A stretch of 64,000 nt of DNA from Cydia pomonella (Eukaryota > Arthropoda > Insecta > Lepidoptera > Tortricidae): NCBI RefSeq assembly GCF_033807575.1, contig NC_084718.1:19857991-19921990 (forward strand), given 5' to 3'. Position numbers and translations under genes: made by a program. A model generated the notes under the pieces. That model saw nothing but the letters and a program-made list of their open reading frames with translations, was not told the origin of the DNA and did not search any database. Within the stretch, counting starts at the first letter, position 1. Every line of letters starts with the position of its first letter. Positions 53,576 through 63,162 of the stretch are shown here, one piece after another.

Positions 53576-53897
53576 TTGGTAAATAAATAATTACTCATTC
53601 ACTTTTAAACTTTTTTTTATTTCAGTATACCTATCTATCTACACACCTGCGCATACATGATCATTTCTCCACATTATTGTTCAACGAGCGATAGGAAATT
53701 TCCCATTCCCAATTCAAAAAGCAGTGTATAGGTTTTTAAAGTGTTGGCAATGCGCGTGTAACAATTCTAAAGTTGCAGGCATCCATAGGCTACGGTGACA
53801 GTTTATCATCAGGCGGACAGTATTTGCCACCGACGTGGTATAAATAAGTTCACCAGTACCAGGAATCTGAATTAGGTCAGCTAAAAAATACCTATTA
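53576..53897. other. Polymerase 3' end and Jockey-type scrap
   Basis: AATAAATAA follows the stop at once (about 53,580). About 53,715-53,850 is a minus-strand scrap of the Jockey 3' region seen at 25,030-25,110 (CATCAGGCGGACAG, GCCACCGACGTGGTATAAA). Confidence 0.6.
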
Positions 53898-54232
53898 CAT
53901 AATATAGAGTGGTTACAACCGGATATAAAAATGTATTTTTCTTGAATACCTGGATATTCGATATTTATTTATTATTCACATACAGATATACTCGACTTTG
54001 CTAGTTAACGACATACTTAGGTTTAGAAACTCCCTTTTCTAAAAAGTGTGATGTAAATGTTACCAGATGTAACTAGAAATAGTTACAACTTTTAGATTAA
54101 CATGAAACATCCCGTAATGTAAGTAAAAACATGTATGTTTAACATTACGACTAGTACCTGGATAAATATCGAATACCCAGGTATTCAAGAAAAATATATT
54201 TTTCTATCCGGTTGTAACCACTCTATATTATG
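53898..54232. mobile_element. Palindromic MITE inside the Polinton
   Basis: 335 bp. Starts CATAATATAGAGTGGTTACA and ends TGTAACCACTCTATATTATG. The arms pair over about 85 bp, with GAATACCTGG and TATTCGATATTTAT in opposite orientations. The mid part is AT-rich. It lies between the polymerase gene and the right TIR, so it entered after the Polinton did. Confidence 0.85.
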
Positions 54233-54589
54233 TGCTCTTGCAAATATGCCCGTATGCATATTTTAAAACAAACTTATTGGGCAGTTGGAAAAGTACAAAG
54301 TCCATATATTTGCTGACCGCAAGCTCCAAAACCAACCGCACCGGGAGCGAGCCGAGGCCATCGACCTCGACCTTGACGCGTACACGTGCTCTGTGGCGTC
54401 AGATACATACAAAGTAGCGCCAATATATAAATATATAAATATATATATGCATATTTTAAATCTAACTTATTCTCTCTCTTATCTCGATCGACCTCGACGC
54501 CCACGTAGGAATTTGCAGGTGGCCGTCGGCGCCACGGTGGCGGCTGATGCAACACGTCGGGAGATAAATACCTAAATTGAGCCAAAAAA
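54233..54589. other. Subterminal region inside the right TIR
   Basis: No supported gene. Contains GAGCGAGCCGAGGCCATCGA and CTCGACCTTGACGCGTACAC. The latter resembles GTCGACCTTGACACGTGCAA in the duplicated region upstream of the polymerase (44,535-44,555). Two small open frames overlap here but look accidental. Confidence 0.4.
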
Positions 54590-54615
54590 CGAGAAATTAG
54601 GACCAGTTTCACCGT

Positions 54616-54720
54616 GACGGGGTGGCCTAGGGGTTCATGACGTTAACTGGCTAAAGACGCCCCGGTTAGCTAAAGACGCTGGTTCGAATCCGACCTTCGC
54701 CACTGGAGGCCACCTCGTCA
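54616..54720 (+). other. tRNA-like block in the right TIR
   Basis: GGGGTGGCCTAGGGGTTCAT and CTGGTTCGAATCCGACC, the same as on the minus strand at 34,894-34,999. Transcription from the B-box side would run outward toward the Polinton end on both sides. Confidence 0.65.
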
Positions 54721-55004
54721 CTTTTTGTTTGTCGTACACGTACAAAGTGGTGCCATCTATTTTAGCGAAGTTTTCCCTCGGGAGATAAATACCTTAAACA
54801 TAGAAAGTAGCGCCAACTGGCGAGGATATATGCACAACTACCAAGGGGCGCAGGGCCAGGGGCAGCGGCGGGGGAGGGCGGGGAGGCGGCGGGAAGGGGG
54901 CTAGTGGCGCCATCTAACGGATCTTTGCCGAACTTTTTAAATTCATCGATAACTAACTTACTTACACGTACAAAGTAACGCCATCTGACGGGGATCAATG
55001 AACA

Positions 55005-55175
55005 ACTACCAAGTAGCGCCATCTAACGGATCTTTGCCGAACTACCAAGTGGCGCCCTCTGGCGGATCTTTGCCGAACTACCAAGTGGCGCCATCTAACG
55101 GATCTTTGCCGAACTACCAAGTGGCGCCCTCTGGCGGATCTTTGCCGAACTACCAAGTGGCGCCCTCTGGCGGAA
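55005..55175. repeat. 36-bp tandem repeats in the right TIR
   Basis: About five units of TACCAAGTGGCGCC(A/C)TCT..CGGATCTTTGCCGAAC, mirror of 34,360-34,530. Variants GATGGCG and GAGGGCG alternate in nearly the same order on both sides. Confidence 0.9.
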
Positions 55176-55210
55176 TAGTTTTGAGATGGAACATACATAT
55201 TTACACTACT

Positions 55211-55216
55211 CACATT
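55211..55216. other. Polinton target-site duplication, right
   Basis: CACATT directly after the terminal CACTACT, identical to 34,310-34,315. Confidence 0.9.
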
Positions 55217-56636
55217 GAAACCTTTATTTACCCTTTATATACGTAACTAAGGCTTCCTGTTGCGATTATATATAATTGCGCCGGTAATTATGAGATTAAC
55301 CCATGCATTACTTATTAGAAGTAATAACTGCGCTGTGTGCATTTGTTGCATTATTGTTGCTAACTGGTAATTGGCAACGAAGAACAAAATACCAATTGGG
55401 CACTTGATACATGTTGAATATTAAAACAAAATTAAGCTAAAAGGATAGAAAATGAGCCATCCATTTAAAAAAGTGGAATTTTAAAACACAAGTGTTGACA
55501 TTTCAAAATTTCGGCGCTTTCCGCCGCTGCGCCCGCTTTTACATTAGTCCGTTGGAGGTGGGACGGTGCCATTGTGTCTACGCAGGTAGCATCCCACACT
55601 AACATCCGTCCCAAGCTCCATTGAACTAAGGACACCCTATAAGGTGTCTTGCCATCATCCCTGATAATGCCTTTTTAATGGTGTCCACAGGAAAGACGTA
55701 ATCTTAACTCATACTAAGAGTGTTTTCGACCTTTATACAGTATTTTCATACAAAGCAGTAATGTAGTACTACATAGTTCTTTTCAGTCACGGTGGCAAGT
55801 CGAAGTTGATGCTTTCAGCAGATAACTCTTCACCCGCGCATGCGTAACCTGTTTTTAATTTGTCATCATACAATGAACCGAGTTTATTTAGTTCCTGAGC
55901 TAGAAATAACTTATGCGTTTGCGTCACGTGATAATTGAAGACGTGAGTGGATGAACGTGCTATGTCTATTTTTCAGTTTTTGATTTTATGCAATAAATAT
56001 GGATTTGAAACTAGCTTCCAGTGGCGGCGCGTCACAAATATCCATAGGAAACCCGGAGCTAATTTTGCTTTCCTTTTCTCCATGAACCGATCGTGAAAGT
56101 ACTCAACGGGCTGAAATTAGACAAGCCGGTGGGAATCGAGTTCTTTGAACGATCCGCCACTGCTAGCTTCATAATTTCAGATTTCATGTATTTAGGCCAT
56201 AAAAGCCTTAAACTGATGAACTCCTACTAAACACTAATCAATATGTAAATAGGCCCTAAGGGAAGTGTACACGCTCGTAAGGGCCTTATAAGATAAAAAT
56301 GAATTATTGATTATCTACGAAATGGAGTTAATTAGAATACCGGTGTCTTTGAGAAAGTTACTTAATTTAAGCTCAGGGATGCACCCTTGAAATTAACGGA
56401 AAAAAAACACGGTGTATATAACAGAAAATTGATAAAAATACAAGCATAAGCGTTAGGTAGGATATATACGATATGAAGCAATAGTATTTTGTTACTAGGT
56501 ACTTTACAATACCTGTAATAAAATAGTAAATACAACGAGGCTCAAAAAATAAAATATATAGAATTCTTAAATACGTGGTAGGTACAAAAAAACTAGATAA
56601 AAATCGAAATTATAAAGTAATTCCAGCAATATATAT
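55217..56636. other. Non-coding stretch
   Basis: No gene or named repeat that I can support. Moderately AT-rich. Confidence 0.35.
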
Positions 56637-56839
56637 CAGGGATCGGAAACCGGTATTTTTTGTATGGGATCGAAAACGGTATTTTTCGTTCTTTTTTAAT
56701 TATTTCATTTCTAATTGGGCAATCTAATAATACGAAGTCGTTATCTAAAAACACAACTGAGTCCTATATTTGGAGTATAAAATAAACCGAAATATATATT
56801 TATTTCAAAGTTTTTCCAAAAAACCGGTTCCGATCCCTG
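56637..56839. mobile_element. hAT-like MITE, 203 bp
   Basis: Ends CAGGGATCGGAAACCGG and CCGGTTCCGATCCCTG. Flanks are ATATATAT and ATATACAT, a 7-of-8 match consistent with an 8-bp duplication. The left end holds a partial repeat of its own start (GGGATCGAAAACGGTATTTTT). Confidence 0.8.
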
Positions 56840-57084
56840 ATATACATATTTTTTAATTTATAAAAATATTGTTTCACTTCCTTTTTAAGTATAATTATTA
56901 AGTTTATGTCAAAAGTGCGTTTTTATAAACTTTGTCGTATTAACAATTATTTTGAACAGTCTGCTGCAGCTAAAGACAATACCAATTGGATGAAATAGGA
57001 CTGATTAATGTAGGTAATTTGAGATGTAGTGGTGTCAAATAATAGGTACTTATTTGACACCACTACATCTATTCAATAGTAGTT

Positions 57085-57306
57085 ACTAAAAGCGTAGCAG
57101 TATTTAAACACAAATTAAAAACTTGGTTAGTCGAGCAGGCGTTCTACGACCATAAGGAGTTCTTTAAATTAGGAACTTAGTTATAAGATACATTATGTAG
57201 TTAAAATACAAATCTACAATCTTTATATACTGTATAAAATGTGACATGTAATTTATATTATCAATAAATATTATGATTATGATTATGATTATGATTATGA
57301 TTATGA
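57085..57306 (+). mobile_element. 5'-truncated LINE 3' end with ATTATG tail
   Basis: The first approximately 95 bp encode a LINE ORF2 C-terminus (KSVAVFKHKLKTWLVEQAFY and on to a stop). An AT-rich 3' UTR with AATAAA follows, then five or six ATTATG/TTATGA units. A microsatellite tail rather than poly(A) again points to a CR1-like element. Confidence 0.65.
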
Positions 57307-57545
57307 CACCACATCGTTTTGAAGTTTAGGCATTTTGGGAAGTAGTCTTTTGAGAAAAAAATAGGCCTTCTGGGATTTGGGTATTTTGACAGGATTCCGT
57401 TTTGAGATCTAGGATTTTTTTTTTATACTACGTCGGTGGCAAATAATGAATAGTTAAATGTTATGTTAATGGTTAGTGAATGGTTAAAACGGAATTAAGG
57501 TGTAATTAAACCAAAGCAGAAAATGTATGAAAAATGTGATAGAAT
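57307..57545. other. Short non-coding stretch
   Basis: Contains a short scrap TATACTACGTCGGTGGCAAA at 57,425-57,445, shared with the Jockey 3' region at 25,050. Nothing else. Confidence 0.4.
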
Positions 57546-57689
57546 CAGACCAAGCTAAGTTTGCAGCGATTTTGATAGCCCAGCCTGTGCAAGTGTTATG
57601 TAAACGTTTTATTTCATAGAAGTTTGACGTTTAAAATAACATCTGCACTGTCTAGGCTGTCAAAATTGCTGCCAACTTATCTCGGTCTG
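57546..57689. mobile_element. Palindromic MITE family A, copy 3
   Basis: 144 bp with ends CAGACCAAGCTAAG and CTTATCTCGGTCTG. The inner pairing GATTTTGATAGCCCAGCCTG / TAGGCTGTCAAAAT is as in the copies at 18,281 and 30,507. Confidence 0.85.
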
Positions 57690-58116
57690 ACTGTAGGTAA
57701 ATATAGACCCAAACTAAGCTGGTTTCATTAGGATTAAGTAGAAGATAAGTCACATGTTTGTATACGCACAGAGCGACATCGTCACAACAGTGACAAAGCT
57801 CTTTAATAAAGATAAAAAAAAAAAAAAAAAAAAATCTTCAAACCTAATGTTTCTCAGATCAAATCAATACGCTATAACCAGAAACTAGAATATACACGTT
57901 GCTTCTTCGGAGTTCTGTTTGGTACAGGTATAAAATAAAATATGTGGACATAAAATATATGAAAAAAATTAATGAGTGTTGGCCGGTTGTAGTATTTTGC
58001 AGATTTGAATAGGTTTTTCTACCAGTCGACTGTAATGGTTGCATTAAGAGTTCGTACAAATAGTAATTAAGTATTTTTCATGTATGTGCTCCCAACTCAA
58101 CTTTAATATTCTTTAC

Positions 58117-58310
58117 AGTACATATGGTGCTACTTTACCGCACTAGTGCGAAAATTAGCATATTACGTTATTGTATCGAACATTTAAAGGGCCATATGTA
58201 CTGTAAAACGTTGTACGATACATGTGCGAATAGGTAATTCGCAACTCGTGTTTTAAGTTATCGCCACTCGTTTCGAATTCCTATTTTTCGCACTTGTATC
58301 GTAATGTACT
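58117..58310. repeat. Dispersed palindromic repeat, copy 2
   Basis: Direct copy of 231-456, missing about 30 bp in the middle (after CAACTCGTGT), with the same CAGTACATATGG / CCATATGTACTG palindrome. Confidence 0.6.
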
Positions 58311-59018
58311 ATTTCGGTACGCTGTTGTCAACTATAAACAAAAATTACCAATCACGTGCCGCCATGCTCCCATAGAAGACTAAACGGGGGACGGGCGGAC
58401 GGTGGACTTCGCGTGCTTATGTCTTTTGTACTACATTTTTGTCTACTGAGATACTTAAGTAAGTACCAATTTTCATTAATTAAGGTTATATAGTAAAAAA
58501 AAAAGTATTATTTTAGATGACTCGTAGAAGTATTGTATACAATAGTGATATAATCAAGCTTTTCAATCTCGTACCTTACTTAGGCAACTAAACACGATTG
58601 TATAAAATACTAACTTTTTTTTAAATTTAAGCCACGGTGCCCTTTAAACAGACTAAACTCCGTATTAGAGACCACAATCACTCCGTTTTCATTTTCATAC
58701 CTAAAGTTTCGCAGATAAAAACAAAACGCTAAAACCAGAATATCACACGTTACTCCCTCGGAGCAGGTATTAAATTAAATGTGTTTGCTACGAATAGTTA
58801 TAATAAATAAGAGCCGCGGGTTCATGTACGGGCAGCCTTGACACAGTTCGCGGCGCGCGCGCAGCGGTCAGGTGAGAAACAGTAAGATTGTTATGGGAAG
58901 GAGGTACGTAGACATTTAAAGTATATTCATCCTTACGTGTTTTATCGTGTAAACAAACGTGACGTTTCATAGACAATCTAGACATCGTAATATCAGATGA
59001 CGTTCGTTATTGCAATTA
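58311..59018. other. Non-coding stretch
   Basis: 58,700-58,780 is similar to 57,838-57,945 (CGCTA(T/A)AACCAGAA, ACACGTT, CGGAG, CAGGTAT), an old pair of dispersed fragments. No gene supported; the CG-rich bit at 58,840-58,870 is unexplained. Confidence 0.4.
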
Positions 59019-59454
59019 TTAAGAGGCTGTCAACACCCAATGTCCTTGAAATTGTTGTTACTTAAACAGTTTTTTAAGAAAGACTATTTGTTTTAGTCAA
59101 GTAAGAAAAATATATGTTCATATTAATTATATTTCAAAGACCTTGGTTGTACTCGATACATGATTGAACGAAATAATTAAAAAATAATTGCAAAGATTGG
59201 TCTTAAAATCACAATTAAACTGTTTTATGTCTTTATTGTTTTGACTTATGGGTCTGCAATTAAAATCACAATTTCAAAACATTTATATCTAAACCGTGGT
59301 TGAGTAAAATATTACACTAATAATCCACTTTTTTTTATTTAAATATTTTTCTTATTATTCCCTTGCCCAGGCCCAGTAACATGCATTAGTGCTATCTCAT
59401 TTACTCCGATACAAATAGACAGTGTGCGCGCTTTAGGTATTGACAGCCTCTTAA
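59019..59454 (+). mobile_element. TTAA-flanked non-autonomous element, copy 1
   Basis: Bounded by TTAA on both sides (59,019-59,022 and 59,451-59,454), with ends GAGGCTGTCAACACC and GGTATTGACAGCCTC. Copy 2 at 62,297-62,727 is in reverse orientation with few differences. TTAA sites fit piggyBac-type mobilisation. No ORF. Confidence 0.8.
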
Positions 59455-59559
59455 TGGAAATCTTATTAGAAATTATATTTTTCCGTGGTTATTTGGTTGG
59501 TTTCAATATTTGTGAGTTGTTTAAATTAATTTAAAAGAAATATTAAAATTTTAAAGAAA

Positions 59560-59890
59560 TATTGTATGTTAGATCTTAGCTCTAGGCACTCATTACTTGA
59601 AGCATTAGTATTAAACGGCATTTGTAATAATCAGTTTGACTGTATTGCTCTTAACAATAAACTTAGTTATAAAGTACCCAGCCGCAGTAGACAGCGAGAG
59701 GCGCGCCCGCACCAACTGTTCGTCACCGGCCGCTGCCGCACGCACGCTGGTGAGCGCGCTCCTCTGCGCAGACTTGTCAGCACTTACAATAAAAAATTTA
59801 ATCACGTAGATATTTTTGGTTGCAGTTTGAATGTTTATAAAAAACGTATTATTGATGTTTTAACACACCCTATAAACTAAGTACTTCTTC
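59560..59890 (+). pseudogene. LINE ORF2 C-terminal fragment
   Basis: 59,566-59,880 is open for 104 codons; the distal part (LRRLVSTYNKKFNHVDIFGC) followed by VYKKRIIDVL resembles the extreme C-terminus of a LINE ORF2. The GC-rich middle (about 59,690-59,770) is part of it. There is no RT domain, so it is a truncated copy, not a gene. Confidence 0.45.
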
Positions 59891-60284
59891 TAGTTTCTTG
59901 TACCGTATTTCATGTACTTACCAAATACATAACCAACCATTCTATGTTGTTGTTGACACCAAGAGTCCTTAAGACTGTCGGTGTTTAGCTTTCGCTCTGA
60001 ATTAATATAATTTATATCAATCAGTGGTAATCGCTGTGGGCCACACATATTGTAAACAATATAGTAATTATTTTTGTAAGTATTACTTGTAGTGGCTGTT
60101 TGTTTACCCTAATAAAGAGAAAAAAAAAATTATACTTACAACAATATTTTAAGCGCTGATTATTGTGTAATTCCAGAGAAGAGTGTGATAATGTCTTCGA
60201 GAAATGTTTATTTATATGATAGGATAGGAGTAAGGATGAATACACTTTAAATATGATCTAAATATATACAGCCAGCATTACATG

Positions 60285-60640
60285 GTTTAAACCTACATTA
60301 TCCGGGAACGACCTCTGTCCTTGTTAATAAAAATATAGTATTTATGTGCACAAAAATTTGTAACTGGAGGAATGAACTGAAGGAATTGGACTTACTGCAA
60401 TTTAAAGCGAAACTATTAAGGTGGTGTTTAGAAAAAAATGTATTACACTAACTTGGAACACTTTGCCATTTCGTAACGAAGCAATGTACTTAAATATAGA
60501 TATAAGTTCTGTAAATATAGTTGGAAGGTTAGTTTAATTTGTATGTCTGTAATACGCTGAAAATGGAGAAACTGCCTACAGAATAAGATCCTTTATGTAT
60601 ACCCATTTTTATACAAATAAATAAATATAATAATAATAAT
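60285..60640 (+). pseudogene. LINE 3' end fragment
   Basis: Encodes NLHYPGTTSVLVNKNIVFMC...FKAKLLRWCLEKN and a stop, of the type seen at LINE ORF2 ends, then an AT-rich UTR and an AATAAATATAATAATAATAA tail. Confidence 0.45.
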
Positions 60641-60769
60641 GCAGTCCTTATTTCTATGGTAACAAAGGTACTTTGACCGCCACTAGCTATTTGTCGCTGA
60701 TTTATATGAATTGTACCTACATTGGATCGCAATGGATCGTCAGTAATCATAGCTAAATTATCGGGCTCT

Positions 60770-60895
60770 CCATCAACAAGACAATACGTTTATAAGACTA
60801 AATGTTGTCTACAACAATCCGTTTATAAGACAATACAAGACAATACGTTTATAAGACTAAATGTTGTCTATAACAATCCGTACCCAACATGTAAT
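60770..60895. repeat. Short tandem duplication
   Basis: ACAATACGTTTATAAGACTA and AATGTTGTCTA(C/T)AACAATCCG occur twice about 62 bp apart, with an extra partial unit CAATACAAGACAATACG between them. Confidence 0.8.
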
Positions 60896-61079
60896 CCAAA
60901 ACTAACTCGCATATCTTCAATTAGATGTAACTATTATTCGAAAGACGCAGTTCTAAGTCGAACTATTATCACAAATGGAATAAAAAACACAGACATAACC
61001 GAATAAAACATTGGTAATGATACTTAATTACGTATTGAACCTTGGAACGTAATTTCTACTATTGGACCATAGCAAAGTG

Positions 61080-61456
61080 AATTTCAAATATAGGTGGATT
61101 GTCAAAGAAAATTTTGTAGCCACAGTTATTATTATTATAACCTTATTCCTCCGTCCCCATTTCACCATCAGACTACCAGACAATCGGCCGGCACTCCGGC
61201 ATCGCTTCATGGTACGTATTCCACAAATACGCACGAAGCGTTTTGCTTCAACATTCCTTATGCGAACAGCCAAGGAGTGGAATGCCCTGTCCGAGTCTGT
61301 GTTTCCGCATGAGTACAATCTGGGTCTCTTCAAGGCTAGGGTAAATAGGTATCTCATAGGTAAGCGTGCTCCACCGTAGACCGCATCATCACTTACCAAT
61401 ACCATCAGGTGAGATCGTGGTCAAACGCCTGCCTATCTTTATATAAAAAAAAACAG
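61080..61456 (+). mobile_element. 5'-truncated Jockey-like LINE with poly(A)
   Basis: 61,185-61,379 encodes a Jockey ORF2 end (RTAKEWNALSESVFPHEYNL followed by GLFKARVNRYL and a stop). A 3' UTR with CATCAGGTGAGATCGTGGTC follows, then an A run near 61,445. Confidence 0.75.
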
Positions 61457-61745
61457 TCAATTTACTGCCGATTGCCATCTTGCTACACATGATTAAAACT
61501 TTTGATCCTTATTCTTTCACTGATATGGGTTAAATTTGTTAAATATCAAAAAGGCATAGGCCAAAGGTTGTGGTGCCATTGCTGGAAACGATGCCGCCAT
61601 ACCTTTGGCCTTTGATCTTTTAGATGGCGCCACTTTTTGATAATTTAACACATATCAGTGAAAGAATAAGGCTCAAAGTCAACTGGCGTTCTAAAAGCTT
61701 TAATCATGCGTCCAAAGATGGCAGTAAATTTACTGGGGCTACAAA
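61457..61745. mobile_element. Palindromic MITE at the LINE poly(A) tail
   Basis: The arms (AGTCAATTTACTGCCGATTG..., CCTTATTCTTTCACTGATAT) pair with the right side (ATATCAGTGAAAGAATAAGG, ATGGCAGTAAATTTACT). A central pair AGGCCAAAGGT / ACCTTTGGCCT completes a long imperfect hairpin of about 290 bp. It begins right at the A run of the Jockey copy. Confidence 0.75.
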
Positions 61746-62296
61746 GTTTTACCTACATTTCAAATCCTCTTTAACCCTAGTAAACCCGCCCAGGTGTACG
61801 GTAGCCTAATGTCTGTCTGTATTGATGAGAATACTGTTCCTCAATCTGTGTACTGCACCAGGTGTACTCTGTACAGTACACGTGAGGCATCTTATGTAAA
61901 GCTTTTGTCCAATATACGGTACAGTAGGCAAACAGAGGCCAGTTTGTGTCCAAGTCTGAAGGCTACAGTCCAGTTCGTTAAGTATTGCGGCACGTGTAAA
62001 ACTTATTTAACATAATCATAAATTTGTTATAATGTTTATTATGTTTTTATCCGTTAAATATAGTTTTTGTGAGCTAAACGTCAAGCTTCGCTGACCTTCT
62101 GGCGTTATAAGTCGTGAATGTATTTTTTCTATGAAAATATACAAATATTACAATCATTTTATCGATAAAAGGATTCATATAGATTGTGCCATTTACGAAG
62201 ACGATATTCCCCTCATAAATATCGTTGTTTTAAGGTTCAATAGTTGAAATTATAAAAATGATACTTATTTCTGTAGCATTAACATTATAAATACTG
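61746..62296. other. Non-coding stretch
   Basis: An open frame of 73 codons at 61,794-62,015 matches nothing I know. The remainder is AT-rich. Confidence 0.3.
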
Positions 62297-62727
62297 TTAA
62301 GAGGCTGTCAATACCTAAAGCGCGCACACTGTCTATTTGTATCGGAGTAAATGAGATAGCACTGTCGCATGTTACTGGGCCTGGGCAAGGGAATAATATG
62401 AAAAATATTTAAATAAAAAAAAGTGGATTATTAGTGTAATATTTTACTCAACAGCGGTTTAGATATAAATGTTTTGAAATTGTGATTTTAATTGCAGACC
62501 CATAAGTCAAAACAATAAAGACATAGAACCGTTTAATTGTGATTTTAAGACCAATCTTTGCAATTATTTTCTATCGAGCCGATTTCGTTCAATCATGTAT
62601 CGAGTACAACCACGGTCCTTAAAATATAATTCATATTTTTCTTACTTGACTAAAACAAATAGTCTTTCTTAAAAAACTGTTTAAGTAACATCAATTTCAA
62701 GGACATTGGGTGTTGACAGCCTCTTAA
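62297..62727 (-). mobile_element. TTAA-flanked non-autonomous element, copy 2
   Basis: Reverse-orientation copy of 59,019-59,454. TTAA at 62,297-62,300 and 62,724-62,727, ends GAGGCTGTCAATACC and GGTGTTGACAGCCTC. Length is 431 bp against 436 bp. Confidence 0.8.
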
Positions 62728-62984
62728 GAACTAATGGCGTTATTTATAAATGCGTTACTGGCCTGAATTAGCTATTAGTCGTTTGTCTTTATCTGTCATT
62801 TTGACTTCTGTATTTGTTAGAAAGTGATAAAACATAATTTAACTAAATCAGGCCCGTAAAGTTTTATGAATAAGGGGTAAGTATGTATTTGACATGTAGG
62901 TATGGCCAAGGAATCTAATATCACTACCATTTTGTACCTTGTCACCGTGACATGTATTAGCGAACTTAATTAGTTATTTGTGTC

Positions 62985-63162
62985 CCTTGGGAGGAAAAGT
63001 AGGATATTGCCTGCCGCGTGTAAAATTATGGCAAACACGCGGGATGGAATGTCCTACGATTCCTCCCGTGATGCACATACTATTTTTCTGCTCGACGGAG
63101 GCGGAAAGCGGCAACTTCGTTTAGCGCAGCGGGAGCTTTCCGCCCGGAGGGCAGAAAAATAT
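62985..63162. repeat. Two adjacent imperfect hairpins
   Basis: 62,988-63,068: GGAGGAAAAGTAGGATATTG and GCCGCGTG pair with CACGCGGGATGGAATGTCCT and CGATTCCTCC. 63,088-63,160: TTTTTCTGC and GGCGGAAAGC pair with GCTTTCCGCC and GCAGAAAAA. The region is GC-rich in an AT-rich setting; one nested MITE or two abutting ones are possible. Confidence 0.65.

Larger units (their letters stand above)
34316..55210 (+). mobile_element. Complete Polinton/Maverick (adintovirus-like) element
   Basis: 20,895 bp, of which about 5.27 kb is a later LINE, so the original was about 15.6 kb, the usual Polinton size. Termini AGTAGTG/CACTACT, TIRs of 709 and 621 bp, 6-bp duplication CACATT. It carries a retroviral-type integrase, A32-like ATPase, adenain-like protease, penton- and hexon-like capsid proteins, PLA2-like protein and protein-primed PolB, plus four less-known genes. 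The gene set is both that of a self-synthesising transposon and that of an adintovirus-type virus. The presence of both capsid proteins, ATPase and protease suggests virion formation by an intact relative. This copy is broken in the polymerase and probably at the PLA2/protease junction. Confidence 0.95.
54590..55210. repeat. Right terminal inverted repeat of the Polinton
   Basis: Mirror of 34,316-35,024, from CGAGAAATTAG to CATATTTACACTACT. Includes the tRNA-like block, a G-rich stretch (54,845-54,900) and about five 36-bp units. It is shorter by about 87 bp than the left TIR. Confidence 0.95.

Noticed and set aside
54233..54612. Two ORFs (96 and 112 residues) before the right TIR
   Set aside because: They overlap on opposite strands, run into TIR sequence and contain no known motif.
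61794..62015. 73-codon ORF as a host gene
   Set aside because: No similarity, no splice or promoter context, and a length expected by chance in this sequence.
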